Part shown: positions 18,781-27,253 of the stretch, piece after piece | Layout: every line of letters begins with the position of its first letter | How positions within the stretch are numbered: the stretch's first letter is position 1 | Origin: Methanosarcina sp. UBA289 | Lineage (GTDB): Archaea; Halobacteriota; Methanosarcinia; Methanosarcinales; Methanosarcinaceae | Assembly (NCBI GenBank): GCA_002496565.1 | Contig: DAKJ01000016.1 | Span: 104,328-168,327 of the forward strand | Direction of reading: 5' to 3' | DNA: 64,000 nucleotides | Program-made: the position numbers and the translations under genes | Notes under the pieces: generated by a model | What the model saw: the letters and a program-made list of their open reading frames with translations, nothing else | Database searches by the model: none | Told to the model about the DNA's origin: nothing

Positions 18781-19737
18781 ATGCAAGCAATTGAGGTATC
18801 TCATCTAATCAAGAAATTTGGTTCTCTTACTGCACTAAATGATATTAGTTTCTCAGTTAGCGAGGGAGAAACATTTGGTTTTTTGGGTCCCAATGGGGCT
18901 GGCAAGACCACTACTATTCGTATTTTGACAGGCGTTTCGAGACCTACATCTGGAACGGCAAGCATTTTTGGCCATGATATTGAGCACGACACTATTGCCG
19001 CACGGCAGTCAATGGGCATTGTGTCCGAGAATTCCAATGTTTATGACGACCTAACTGCATGGCAGAATATGATGTTTTCCGCCGAACTCTACCATGTGGG
19101 ACGAAAAGAAAGAGAAAAAAAGGCAAACGAACTGCTCAAGAAGTTTGAATTATACGAACGGCGCAATGATAAAGCGCATGATTTTTCAAAAGGGATGAAG
19201 CGGCGTCTAACGCTCGCAATGGGACTTGTCAATAGCCCACGTTTGCTGTTTCTTGACGAACCAACCTCGGGGCTCGATGTGCAAAGCAATCTCATAATTA
19301 GGGAAGTAGTTTCCGATCTTGTCCTAGAGGGTGTCACGGTTTTTTTAACGACACATAATATTGAGGAGGCAAATATCATGTGTGACAGGGTAGCGATTAT
19401 CAATAAAGGGCGTATCGTTGCAATTGATGCACCCGAATCCTTGAAAAAAACTATTCAGAGCGTGCAGTCGATAGAAGTCTCTTTTGATCATAATTCGGCA
19501 GATCAGCTTGACAAACTCAGCCGTTTATCCATGGTAAATGAGGCACAAAAAGCAGGTGATAAGTTTAAGCTCTATACTGAAGATCCCTCTGAAGTTATCA
19601 ATGCAGTAATGGGCTATGCCCACACGCATAACCTTAAAGTTGTCAGTATCACGACTCTTGGTCCAAGTCTTGAGGATGTGTTCATACGGTTGACAGGTCT
19701 GCAGCGGACAGGTGAAAAAATCCATGCCATCGACTGA
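18781..19737 (+). CDS. ABC transporter ATP-binding protein
   Basis: About 318 residues from the ATG at 18781; a TTG-started frame 69 bases earlier would add a lysine-rich, non-homologous leader that runs through the hairpin element. One ABC nucleotide-binding domain is complete: Walker A GPNGAGKTTT, the signature region FSKGMKRRL (a DrrA-like variant of LSGGQ), Walker B LLFLDEPTSGLD, and the switch His in TTHNIEEA. A C-terminal regulatory extension follows. It belongs to the DrrA/NatA/CcmA group that drives ABC-2 exporters. The permease gene begins inside its last codons, so the two form a two-gene operon. The export substrate is unknown. Confidence 0.9.
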   Translation: MQAIEVSHLIKKFGSLTALNDISFSVSEGETFGFLGPNGAGKTTTIRILTGVSRPTSGTASIFGHDIEHDTIAARQSMGIVSENSNVYDDLTAWQNMMFSAELYHVGRKEREKKANELLKKFELYERRNDKAHDFSKGMKRRLTLAMGLVNSPRLLFLDEPTSGLDVQSNLIIREVVSDLVLEGVTVFLTTHNIEEANIMCDRVAIINKGRIVAIDAPESLKKTIQSVQSIEVSFDHNSADQLDKLSRLSMVNEAQKAGDKFKLYTEDPSEVINAVMGYAHTHNLKVVSITTLGPSLEDVFIRLTGLQRTGEKIHAID

Positions 19738-20491
19738 AAATAGAGGATTAGCAGAGCGCCTTTCCTGTGAACTCTCAGCAGCATGGGCGATTGCCAAAAA
19801 GGACATGCGGATTTACTACTTCAAGCCCAATATCATAGTTTCCGGCTTATTCTTCCCAGTTTTCATGTTCCTTGCCTTTGCCATTGGAAAAAACACCCAG
19901 CCTGGCACGCTCATTCCCGGGCTGATTTCAATTACTCTCCTATTTTCGGCTTCATCAATAGAACCGGTCTCAATACCTATCGAAAGAAGAGTAAAAACCT
20001 TTGAACGTCTTCTTTCGGCACCGATGTCCTTATACTCACTGGTAACTGGCGAGAGCCTGAGCGGTTTTTTGTATAGTCTCGGCATTGCATGTTTACCGCT
20101 TGCTATTGGTGTTATTGTATTCGGTACGCCTATCCTGAACATACCAATCCTTATTACTTCCATGGCACTTACAGCGTTCTGTTTTGCGACCCTCGGGACA
20201 TTATTTGCCGCATATCCCACCGAGAATGTGGGAGAGGTTATGTCGATACTCAACACGGTAAGACTACCGCTTATTTTCATTTCCGGAGTTTTTATTCCTA
20301 TATCGACTATGCCCAGAATCGGCCAGCAGATCGCACTGGTGTCCCCCCTTACTTACGGAAATGATATGATTGAGTATGCATATACCGGTAAATCGTTATT
20401 TCCACCGCTTCTGGATATTCTGGCGCTGATAGTATTCATCCTGGTATTTCAGGTAACGGCAAACTACCTTTACAAGAAGTTCAATGAATGA
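19724..20491 (+). CDS. ABC-2 type transporter permease
   Basis: A 255-residue membrane protein from ATG 19724, which has ggtga 8 bases upstream (a GTG at 19712 is also open). About six hydrophobic helices begin near residue 32, after a cytoplasmic N-terminal segment that includes AWAIAKKDMRIYYFKP. The segment FERLLSAPMSLYSLVTGE, between helices 2 and 3, is a typical ABC-2 coupling region. It overlaps the ATPase gene by 14 bases and would pair with it as an exporter or as a membrane-protein complex of the DrrB/NatB type. Confidence 0.85.
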   Translation: MPSTENRGLAERLSCELSAAWAIAKKDMRIYYFKPNIIVSGLFFPVFMFLAFAIGKNTQPGTLIPGLISITLLFSASSIEPVSIPIERRVKTFERLLSAPMSLYSLVTGESLSGFLYSLGIACLPLAIGVIVFGTPILNIPILITSMALTAFCFATLGTLFAAYPTENVGEVMSILNTVRLPLIFISGVFIPISTMPRIGQQIALVSPLTYGNDMIEYAYTGKSLFPPLLDILALIVFILVFQVTANYLYKKFNE

Positions 20492-20581
20492 GAAAGATAA
20501 ACAAAGTCTAGATTAAAGAAAGTAAAAAAGAGCAATAAAAACGATTAAATTAGAAACTCGTTAGAAACTGAGGAAACCAGG

Positions 20582-21319
20582 ATGCGGAAAAACGACAGGA
20601 TCATTGCTTGTGGCAGGACTATAAATTACGAGATCGTATATAGTAAAAAGAGAAAGAGAGCGGCTATCTTAGTCCGTCCTGATATGCGAGTTGAGTTTCG
20701 GGCGCCTCAGGGACTGAGCAATGATACCATTCGGGAAATGGTTAAAGGAAAAGCTCTGTGGATGTTTAAAAAGCTTGAATGGTTCGAGACTAACAGGCTG
20801 CCGGATCAAAAAAAGCAGTATTGTGAAGGGGAAGTTTATCTTTATCTGGGCAGAGAATATCCTCTGAGAATCACATTCATAGACAGCGTTAAAAAACCCC
20901 TGGCTTTTTTCAAGGATTCCAAACTCACAGTTGAGGTTCCTGAGAATACTTCTGAAGATCAGATTCCTTTTCTGGTGAAAGAAGCTGTCTGGAACTTTTA
21001 TAGCGAACGTGCCGAGGAGGAAGTTGAGAAAATTCTAGAAAATTATTCTAAAAAATTTGGGGCAGCTCCTCCGGTTTTTAAGGTAAAGCACCAGAAAAGG
21101 CGCTGGGGAAGCTGCTCTGAGGAAAATGTCCTGAGGATAAATTTCCAGCTTATAATGGCTCCGCCAAGACAGCTTGAGTATGTGGTGGTGCACGAACTCT
21201 GCCACGTAAAAGAGAAAAATCATTCTGCACGGTTCTGGAAGCTGGTCCGAGAACTCATGCCTGATTATGAAGGGCACAGGAGTAGCCTGAAAAAAGACGG
21301 CTGGAAATATGTGCTTTAA
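20582..21319 (+). CDS. YgjP-like (DUF45) zinc metallopeptidase
   Basis: A 245-residue protein of the DUF45/YgjP family, full length. HELCH (204-208) with His214 in EKNHSARFW supplies the zinc ligands and catalytic Glu, in the order found in SprT-like proteases. The upstream block KRRWGSCSEENVLRINFQL is the second family signature. No signal peptide is present, so it acts in the cytoplasm. The family is often linked to type I restriction or to protein quality control, but nothing of that kind is adjacent here. The ATG at 20582 follows a gagg-type site. Confidence 0.85.
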   Translation: MRKNDRIIACGRTINYEIVYSKKRKRAAILVRPDMRVEFRAPQGLSNDTIREMVKGKALWMFKKLEWFETNRLPDQKKQYCEGEVYLYLGREYPLRITFIDSVKKPLAFFKDSKLTVEVPENTSEDQIPFLVKEAVWNFYSERAEEEVEKILENYSKKFGAAPPVFKVKHQKRRWGSCSEENVLRINFQLIMAPPRQLEYVVVHELCHVKEKNHSARFWKLVRELMPDYEGHRSSLKKDGWKYVL

Positions 21320-21491
21320 AGCCAGTAAAAAAATACATTTGCCTATGAATTCTATTCGTTCTCTAACCCTTTTTATTTCTAATCTTTTCATTCTCTATAA
21401 GAATTATAACATAAGAATTATAACATAAGAATTATAACATCCAGTTTCGAAAAAAATAAATACTGTTACATTTATCATGTATTAGGAATTT

Positions 21492-22013
21492 ATGAAGAAT
21501 CAGAGCAAGGACACAAAAAAGTATGCAATGTTCTTTTTTATTGGGATTTTTACTTTTTACTTGAGTGGATATATACTCAGAGGAATACATCCCCCTCGAT
21601 CAATTTATCTGATGCTTTTGATTTATTTGACCCTTTTTGCGACCGAAATACTAGTTTTAAGGAATTATTCTCCAGCTTTTGTTCTTAAGGGGTTTGCTAT
21701 ATCTTTTGGAGCTCTATTTTTGATCTCTGCGGGCTTTTTTGTTCTTGGGGCCTATAACCATATAAACTCAGCTGAGTACTGGATCGAAGCCGAAAGACTG
21801 GAAACAGTACCCGAGAAATATGCTGTTGTTACTGAAAGTGAAATCGGAGAGTATCCGGCTTTAAGGAGAGCACTCAAGACTGCAGGAGAGGGATTTACAG
21901 TTGATTCTGCTGAATGGAAACAGGTAGAAGATTTTCTTCTTTTAAAAGGATCGAACGTAATTAAAGTGGGTAACGATTACTATCAGGTACACATATCGAT
22001 GTCTGTTGCTTGA
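21492..22013 (+). CDS. Small membrane protein of unknown function
   Basis: A 173-residue protein. Three hydrophobic helices (about 12-32, 38-56 and 63-88) are followed by an 80-residue soluble C-terminal domain (SAEYWIEAERLETVPEKYAV...). A short positive N-terminus (MKNQSKDTKKY) precedes the first helix. I do not recognise the family. The ATG is preceded by aggaa. It stands alone, downstream of an AT-rich region with a three-fold repeat of aagaattataacat (about 21398-21440). Confidence 0.65.
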   Translation: MKNQSKDTKKYAMFFFIGIFTFYLSGYILRGIHPPRSIYLMLLIYLTLFATEILVLRNYSPAFVLKGFAISFGALFLISAGFFVLGAYNHINSAEYWIEAERLETVPEKYAVVTESEIGEYPALRRALKTAGEGFTVDSAEWKQVEDFLLLKGSNVIKVGNDYYQVHISMSVA

Positions 22014-22169
22014 GTAACTGAATTGCATTCCCGGCTTTGTTGACTTTTTAGGCTACTGCTTTTCTTTAGAGTCAGCTAACATATATCAAATCTTAAAAGA
22101 GTTCATTCTCCAGCTCCTTCTATGAGACGATATTAATCCGAATAAAGTATCGTCGAGAACTTTTTCTCT

Positions 22170-22191
22170 CAAGACTTTTTGAAAAGGCTTG
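22170..22191. repeat. Hairpin element (copy 3, one mismatch)
   Basis: CAAGACTTTT and AAAAGGCTTG flank a 2-nt loop; one A:G position spoils an otherwise perfect pairing. It lies in the 300-base gap between the membrane protein and the HepT-like gene. Sequence is close to copy 4 at 49313-49335. Confidence 0.45.
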
Positions 22192-22321
22192 TGAAAAATC
22201 AATCATAAGAATAGTTTTGTCGTACTCTGGTTTTCTCATAAAGATCGATATCAGAAAATAACAAATAGATAAGAAACATATTCCGTAATTGAGATACGAT
22301 TTCTTAAAGAGGTATGGCTTT

Positions 22322-22663
22322 ATGCAAGCCGAAGAAAGAGAACCAGAGGATTTCTTGATTGATATTCTTGATTCAGTCGAGAAAATAGAGAGTTTTATTG
22401 AAGGATTTGAATTTGAGGACTTTTCCACAGACGATAAAACCATATATGCTGTAATCCTGGCTCTTGAGATTATTGGGGAAGCCACAAAAAATTTACCGGA
22501 TTCTTTAAAAATGAAGCATCCAGAGATTCCATGGAGAGAAATGTCTGGATTGCGCGACAAAATGGTTCATGGCGAGTTAGGTCTTGATCTTGAAGCCATC
22601 TGGAATATAGCAGTAGAGGATGTTTCATCCTTAAAACCATTGATTGTTAAAATTTTAAGCTAA
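22322..22663 (+). CDS. HepT-like (DUF86) protein, orphan
   Basis: A 113-residue protein if started at ATG 22322; the frame opens at a TTG 33 bases earlier. It is an all-helical HEPN-superfamily protein of the DUF86/HepT type, with LEIIGEATKNLP and PWREMSGLRDKMVHGELGLDLEAIW. The RX4H ribonuclease motif (RDKMVH) is intact. The family motif continues H-x-Y, where the Tyr is modified by the MntA nucleotidyltransferase antitoxin; here the codon is Glu (HGEL). No MntA gene lies on either side. It may be a relic, or a toxin silenced in another way. Confidence 0.75.
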   Translation: MQAEEREPEDFLIDILDSVEKIESFIEGFEFEDFSTDDKTIYAVILALEIIGEATKNLPDSLKMKHPEIPWREMSGLRDKMVHGELGLDLEAIWNIAVEDVSSLKPLIVKILS

Positions 22664-22814
22664 AAACGATATATTTCTGGCTTTTAAATTCATATTTATA
22701 TCAACTTCTGGAAATAATAGTTTCTGGAAGTACCAATTTATTTTTTACATAGTTTGACTATGCTTAGCCAATGTAAGATTAAATCTTTAAGTTTATATAT
22801 AATGAAGTAATGTA

Positions 22815-22912
22815 GGATATTGGGCATCTGGGAAGGTCAAAAGAGACCTTTTAACTCTTTTTAATAACCCCCCATACCCCCCAACTCCCCAATATCCGGA
22901 TGCCCAATCCCC
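22815..22912. promoter_or_regulatory. Element with two mutually exclusive stems and a C-run/G-quadruplex tract
   Basis: GGATATTGGG (22815-22824) pairs perfectly with CCCAATATCC (22888-22897), while the overlapping ATTGGGCATC (22819-22828) pairs perfectly with GATGCCCAAT (22899-22908). The two stems compete. Inside lies a hairpin AAGGTC/GACCTT (22833-22838 / 22845-22850). Between them, and on the minus strand, five G-runs of 3-6 (complement of 22868-22912) could form a G-quadruplex. This is direct sequence observation; any switch role is inference. Confidence 0.5.
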
Positions 22913-23159
22913 ATTAATGCTAGCTGATAGTACTATTTTCAGTATCTTTTCTTCTAACAGTACACTATTAGTACACTATTTTCAGTATCTTTTTTGTCCA
23001 GCATTTAATTTGCTTTTAATGGATGAGAATTTCTTCGTTTTCTTTGTCTATGATTCCACATAGATATTGGGACTTACTTTGAACGGCCTGTACAGGAACA
23101 TTGAGATATTGGCCTTGAGTCACCGGGGTCAGGAGAATTTATAGCTGGAGCAGAGAAAA

Positions 23160-23299
23160 GGCACTGCAATGAATACAGCAACCTTGTTCCTAAGGAGCTG
23201 AAGAACAAAAGCGCTGGCCATATTAAGAAGTTTAACCTAGCTGAGGTTTTGGAGCCCTGCCGCCCCCAGCGAATCACCAGAGATGAAAGAGAGTTCTAA
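23160..23299 (+). pseudogene. Possible decayed coding fragment
   Basis: An open frame without a start reads IAGAEKRHCNEYSNLVPKEL and ends DEREF before a stop at 23297-23299. The local base composition is higher in G+C than its surroundings, like the real genes here, but no upstream frame continues it and I cannot name a family. The opposite strand of the same region is also open by chance. Confidence 0.25.
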
Positions 23300-23731
23300 C
23301 CCTCATTCTACTGCTTTATCAGTTAAGCTTCATACTGGGTAAGTCCTGTGCCTTCAATAATCTTAAGGTAATTTTATCCTTATTTTTGAGAAACCTAAAA
23401 ACAAGCAAATATATCACTTTTTACTAAAAAATATTATTTTTGAAAGGTTATCATGATGTTTAAAGCTATATTTCTAACTATAAACTAAATTTAAAGTTTA
23501 GAAATACTTATTTTCTGTAATTATACTACTTAAACTCTGTTTGACCAATAAAGATCATATTTCAGGTAAGAAAATTCCTTACCTAATGGCCAGTAGAGAT
23601 ACTTAAATGATACAATCATTATGGCAAATTATCGATTAATTTGGGAAATAAACACAGCTCTATGTTTCAGGAAATGTAAATAGATTTATACACCTGAGAC
23701 TCGAGTGACTTGCCTTGAAAGCCCGAAGTTT

Positions 23732-23821
23732 AAGATGGTTTATAAGTAATAAATAAGGCTATATATAAATAAAAATAACTTTAAAATTTTAAAAACCCTT
23801 ATTTTACTAGATAAACCATTT
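23732..23821. repeat. MITE-like imperfect inverted repeat
   Basis: The left arm at 23732-23760 (containing atggtttat, agtaa, aataagg) matches the reverse complement of 23795-23821 in most positions, with about 35 AT-only bases between. At ~90 bp it is sized like a miniature element or a long hairpin RNA. No target duplication could be fixed by eye. Confidence 0.4.
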
Positions 23822-24126
23822 AAAATGATTTTTTCTTTAATTAAACCTTTTTAATCTCTTATTTATCACAAGTATATTTATATTTAATCTAGCGAATTTT
23901 AGAATTGTCAAGCCGCAGATAGTCGGCAAGACAACAAGAATAGTTAAGTGGCTTTTAAGTAGCCGGCAGATAAGTGGAAAAACACTCAAAATTGACAATG
24001 TAAAGAACAAAACCGATGGTTTTCAAAAACAAATCTGGAGATTTATCGGCGTTATTATAGTGTCAAATCGTATTGAATAGTAAAAAGATGGTAAGATGGT
24101 TTGAATAAATATTTGGAGTGGATGGT

Positions 24127-24522
24127 ATGTTGAAAATGAAAAAGATACTGGGAATTTTCCTGGCAGTCTGTTTTGTGCTGTCACTGACAGTTGCATCAGT
24201 AAGTGCAGCACCTTGGGACAATGACAGGCACAAATGGGATGACAACAGGAACAAATTTGATGACCACGACCGGATTAAGTGGGACAAAGACCGGATTAAG
24301 TGGGATAACGACAAGAGAAAGTGGGATAACGACAAGAGAAAATGGGACAACGACAGGAGAAAGTGGGACAATAAGAAACATGGCAAAGAGTACACCAAAT
24401 GGTATAGAATGTATATAATTTGGTTTGTCAGCTATGAAAAGTTCTGCGGTTATTACAGCAAATTCTACAGCTACTACTACGAGTACTACGAATCCTACAG
24501 CCACTATGGAAGCAGATGGTAA
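24127..24522 (+). CDS. Secreted heptad-repeat protein A
   Basis: A 131-residue precursor from ATG 24127, with ggag 8 bases upstream. A Sec signal peptide MLKMKKILGIFLAVCFVLSL ends near ASVSAA. The mature protein starts APWDND and runs through about eight seven-residue units of the type W-D-N-D-K-R-K, encoded by 21-bp tandem repeats. It ends with a Tyr-rich tail (YYSKFYSYYYEYYESYSHYG). The repeat alternates acidic and basic residues with one Trp each, giving a charged helix or a binding surface. It is presumably exported to the cell surface. The family is unknown to me. The next gene is its direct paralogue. Confidence 0.8.
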   Translation: MLKMKKILGIFLAVCFVLSLTVASVSAAPWDNDRHKWDDNRNKFDDHDRIKWDKDRIKWDNDKRKWDNDKRKWDNDRRKWDNKKHGKEYTKWYRMYIIWFVSYEKFCGYYSKFYSYYYEYYESYSHYGSRW

Positions 24523-24559
24523 GAACTGGCTGTAAAATGAGACTACAATTATTTCGTCA

Positions 24560-24572
24560 TACACCCCTTGGA
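24560..24572 (+). repeat. Shared 3' motif of the heptad-repeat genes (copy 1)
   Basis: TACACCCCTTGGA occurs 38 bases after the stop of protein A and again at 25065-25077 after protein B. It lies outside the coding sequence, so it marks the duplicated unit and may be a 3' processing or termination signal. Confidence 0.5.
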
Positions 24573-24617
24573 TTAAACAAGCAGCAATCTTAATTAAAAG
24601 AATAATTTCGATTAAAC

Positions 24618-25019
24618 TTGGGAGTGGGTTATGTGTTGAAAATGAGAAAGATATTGGGAATTTTCCTGGCAGTCTGTTTTGTACTGTCAGTGACAGTTGC
24701 ATCAGTAAGTGCAGCACCCTGGGACAACGATAGGAACAAACGGGATGACAATAGGAACAAATTTGATAACCACGACAGGAATAAGTGGGACAACGACAAG
24801 AAAAAGTGGGATAATGATAAGAGAAAGTGGGACAACGACAAGAAAAAGTGGGATAATGATAAGAGAAAGTGGGACAACGACAGGAAAAAGTGGAACAATA
24901 AGAGACATGGGAACGACTACAATAGATGGCACACATCTTATATGAACTGGTACAAAATGTATATGAAATGGTTAATGAGTTATAACAAATTTTACGGCAA
25001 TTATCACAGATACTACTGA
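24618..25019 (+). CDS. Secreted heptad-repeat protein B
   Basis: A paralogue of protein A. By alignment the start is likely GTG 24633 (VLKMRKILG), with gggag 7 bases upstream; an in-frame TTG at 24618 is the outer limit. The same signal peptide is followed by more regular heptads alternating DNDKRKW and DNDKKKW, and a Tyr-rich tail that is shorter and less repetitive than in A. The two genes share 5' leader, signal peptide and a 13-base 3' motif, so the duplication covered the whole transcription unit. Two paralogues in tandem suggest dosage or paired assembly. Confidence 0.8.
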   Translation: MGVGYVLKMRKILGIFLAVCFVLSVTVASVSAAPWDNDRNKRDDNRNKFDNHDRNKWDNDKKKWDNDKRKWDNDKKKWDNDKRKWDNDRKKWNNKRHGNDYNRWHTSYMNWYKMYMKWLMSYNKFYGNYHRYY

Positions 25020-25064
25020 AACAGTTCGTGATAACTGGCGAAAAACAAGCCTGTAGTTCTATAG

Positions 25065-25077
25065 TACACCCCTTGGA
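25065..25077 (+). repeat. Shared 3' motif of the heptad-repeat genes (copy 2)
   Basis: An exact copy of the 24560-24572 motif, 46 bases after the stop of protein B. Confidence 0.5.
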
Positions 25078-25266
25078 CAAAATAAATTTAGAGCAGTAAG
25101 GTTCTTACTACTCCGAAAATGAGGAGGATCACGAATATCCAAAGCCCATGAGGAGATTAAGTGACCCTTCTCCAGATTCTCTTTTACTATTCCATTATTG
25201 TTAAGTCATGTTAATTTTAACGTTTCTCGTATGCGTTCTTCGTCATTATATCCGTTCTTCATTATA

Positions 25267-26238
25267 TTACATCCGTTCTTCGTCTATTAAAATTACGATA
25301 TTCTCACGCCCATGCTTGAACTTCTTAATCAGTCCTCTCTTTTCCAGTTCTGAAAGCAGAAGGCTGACTTTTACTTCTGAATAATCCAGCCTGCTACGCA
25401 GCTCTTTTTGCGTGATCCTGCCCCTGTGGCCCCGAATTACGTCCAGGATTTCGCGCAGCTCAGTAGAAAGGGGAGACTTTTTAAGATCAGCAGACTCAAT
25501 TTTGGAATTATCTGTAGTTTCTATTATTGGGTCTATTACCGGCTCTGTTATGGAAACTGTCTCCCCTAAATTTCCTGACCCCGGCCTCACTCCAGAACCA
25601 CTGCTTTTACTGAGGACTTTTGCCAGTAATCCAGATGTACCGAACTTCCCTTCCTGACGCATATTCATTTTCATTTTTTTGTGCCTTCTGGAAAGTTTAT
25701 AACCTCCACCGAGCAGAAGAAGAAACATAAGGATTACTGATACGTAACTGTAACTTATAGTAGAAGAATTAGTCTTAGTCGAAAAGTCGGTCTCAGTAAA
25801 AGAGTCAGTCCTGGTTTTTTCGGCTGGGCTGACATTATTGACATTACTTGTTTTATCCTCGATTGTTTCCGTTACTGGATTTACAGAAGCTGGGTAAAGC
25901 AGGAGATCGAAGACATAGTTTCCTTCAGTTTCAATCCTCAAAGTTGTTTGTTTTGAATAAATTATGGTGTTGTTCAGGTAATAATTGGCTGTAATAACAT
26001 AGTCTCCAGGTCCAAGTTCAAAAGAATAGGTGCCATTTTTTGCTACTATTGATTGAGAAGGATTGGAATTGATATTAATCACAGTATCGTTGAGGGGTTC
26101 AAGGGTATCCCATGCATATGTTGCCCCATGGATTGTTGCAGTGATCTTGCTGTCTGCTATGAAAGGTAGCCCTGAAGTGAGAGATACCCCTAAAGTGAGT
26201 AAAGCAGTAATGAGCAGGACGTAGAACCTCAAATTCAT
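25267..26238 (-). CDS. Membrane-anchored winged-helix regulator
   Basis: A 323-residue protein with an unusual order: signal peptide (about 1-24, MNLRFYVLLITALLTLGVSL), an extracellular beta domain rich in Asn/Thr (about 30-115, like a carboxypeptidase regulatory fold), a Ser/Thr-rich linker, one transmembrane helix (about 164-183) and a basic stop sequence RRHKKMKMNMR. The cytoplasmic part ends in a winged helix (about 255-323: ELREILDVIRGHRGRITQKELRSRL...LLLSELEKRGLI). This is a MarR-like fold found in archaeal membrane regulators. It may sense an external ligand and act on promoters near the membrane. It is convergent with the secreted heptad genes; a link is possible but unproven. Confidence 0.8.
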   Translation of the reverse strand: MNLRFYVLLITALLTLGVSLTSGLPFIADSKITATIHGATYAWDTLEPLNDTVININSNPSQSIVAKNGTYSFELGPGDYVITANYYLNNTIIYSKQTTLRIETEGNYVFDLLLYPASVNPVTETIEDKTSNVNNVSPAEKTRTDSFTETDFSTKTNSSTISYSYVSVILMFLLLLGGGYKLSRRHKKMKMNMRQEGKFGTSGLLAKVLSKSSGSGVRPGSGNLGETVSITEPVIDPIIETTDNSKIESADLKKSPLSTELREILDVIRGHRGRITQKELRSRLDYSEVKVSLLLSELEKRGLIKKFKHGRENIVILIDEERM

Positions 26239-26917
26239 CTCTACCAGTAAATCCAGTATTGTAAGTTGAGGCTATGGGGTCAGTTACTAAAATTTGTAAA
26301 CATAAATCTTATCAAAATTTTTCCAAACGTAGAATGTACATTTATTTTTCCGGATTTTTCCAATGAATCGCCCCCATGACCCATCATCGACTTTGCCATA
26401 ATGAGCATGTTTCAAGATTATTCTGATAAGATCAAATATATAATTTTGAAGCAGGCCCATTGAGAACTTTCTTTATCCTTATAGACTTTTATAGTTACGA
26501 ACTACAATTAGGTAAGTATAAATTATAAATAAATATATCGTTTATTATTTAATTCTATCGATATAAAATGACAACAATATGTGCAAAATTACATAAGAAC
26601 AGTTTACAATTCGAATAATTCAAATAATACCATATTCCTGCTATGCGAAACCTCTCAATTTTATTAAAGTTAATAGCTACTAAAGCTAATAGACAAATGT
26701 CAAAATTTGTGACTTAGACTATGTTTTTTCTGAATATCAAACTAAAAAGTAAGTAAGATGATTAGACATGGTGAGTAAACGGGATCACTAAAAAGATCAC
26801 TAAAGCGAGAACTTTTACATAAGATCCTCTCCTCTGATTTTGGTGTCTATTAGGGATTAAAAAATGTAACTTTAGAGATTAAAGGCATGTCATTTTTATT
26901 ATTAATATACTTTGTTT
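26239..26917. other. AT-rich intergenic region
   Basis: Contains no gene I can support. Bases up to about 26330 should hold the promoter of the membrane regulator (minus strand). The rest is AT-rich with no clear repeat. Confidence 0.5.
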
Positions 26918-27253
26918 TTATTTTAAGCATGTGTATCTGTTTCCATTGTAGCCATCGATATATCCTTTTTCGTAGCCTTTGTTGTAACTAGCTTTGTAGT
27001 ACTTGGTCCACCTGTAATCATTGTAAGGAGAAGGAATTTTGGAAAGCGTATCCTTGCTTCCATATTGATTGCAATCTTTTTGGCCTTGTTTTCTGCCGTC
27101 TTTGTAGCCTTTTCCGTAGCCATCGCTGTAGCCATCTTTGTTCTTGCTATTACTAGCCGCGCTTGCTGAGGCAGCTGTTACTGACAGCACAAAACAAAGT
27201 ACCAGCAAAACAGCAAAAGTCTTTTTAATTCTATCAAATTTTTTAGATGCCAT
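26918..27253 (-). CDS. Small secreted Gly/Tyr-repeat protein
   Basis: A 111-residue precursor. A Sec signal peptide (about residues 11-33, FAVLLVLCFVLSVTAASASA) resembles that of the heptad-repeat proteins. The mature part has GY-x-DGY-x-KGY-x-DGRKQG and, near the end, KGYEKGYIDGYNG, a repeating Gly-Tyr motif with charged residues, plus two Cys (QKDC, YTCLK) that could form a disulphide. The ATG at 27253 has aggag upstream on the minus strand. It is probably an exported surface or matrix protein; no family is recognised. Confidence 0.75.
   Translation of the reverse strand: MASKKFDRIKKTFAVLLVLCFVLSVTAASASAASNSKNKDGYSDGYGKGYKDGRKQGQKDCNQYGSKDTLSKIPSPYNDYRWTKYYKASYNKGYEKGYIDGYNGNRYTCLK

Larger units (their letters stand above)
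22664..24126. other. Long noncoding region with inverted repeats
   Basis: About 1.46 kb without a supported gene. It contains the alternative-pairing element at 22815-22908, a possible decayed reading frame at about 23160-23299, a MITE-like imperfect inverted repeat at 23732-23821, and many TATA-like AT tracts. The composition and length suggest a site of past insertions. Confidence 0.55.

Noticed and set aside
23074..23277. A 67-codon minus-strand frame in the long gap
   Set aside because: No ribosome binding site or family; the plus strand of the same interval looks as much like coding debris.
24196..25080. A 294-codon open frame on the minus strand across both heptad-repeat genes
   Set aside because: The openness follows from the regular heptad codons on the other strand, the frame covers two separate plus-strand genes and their gap, and it has no family, start site or ribosome binding site.
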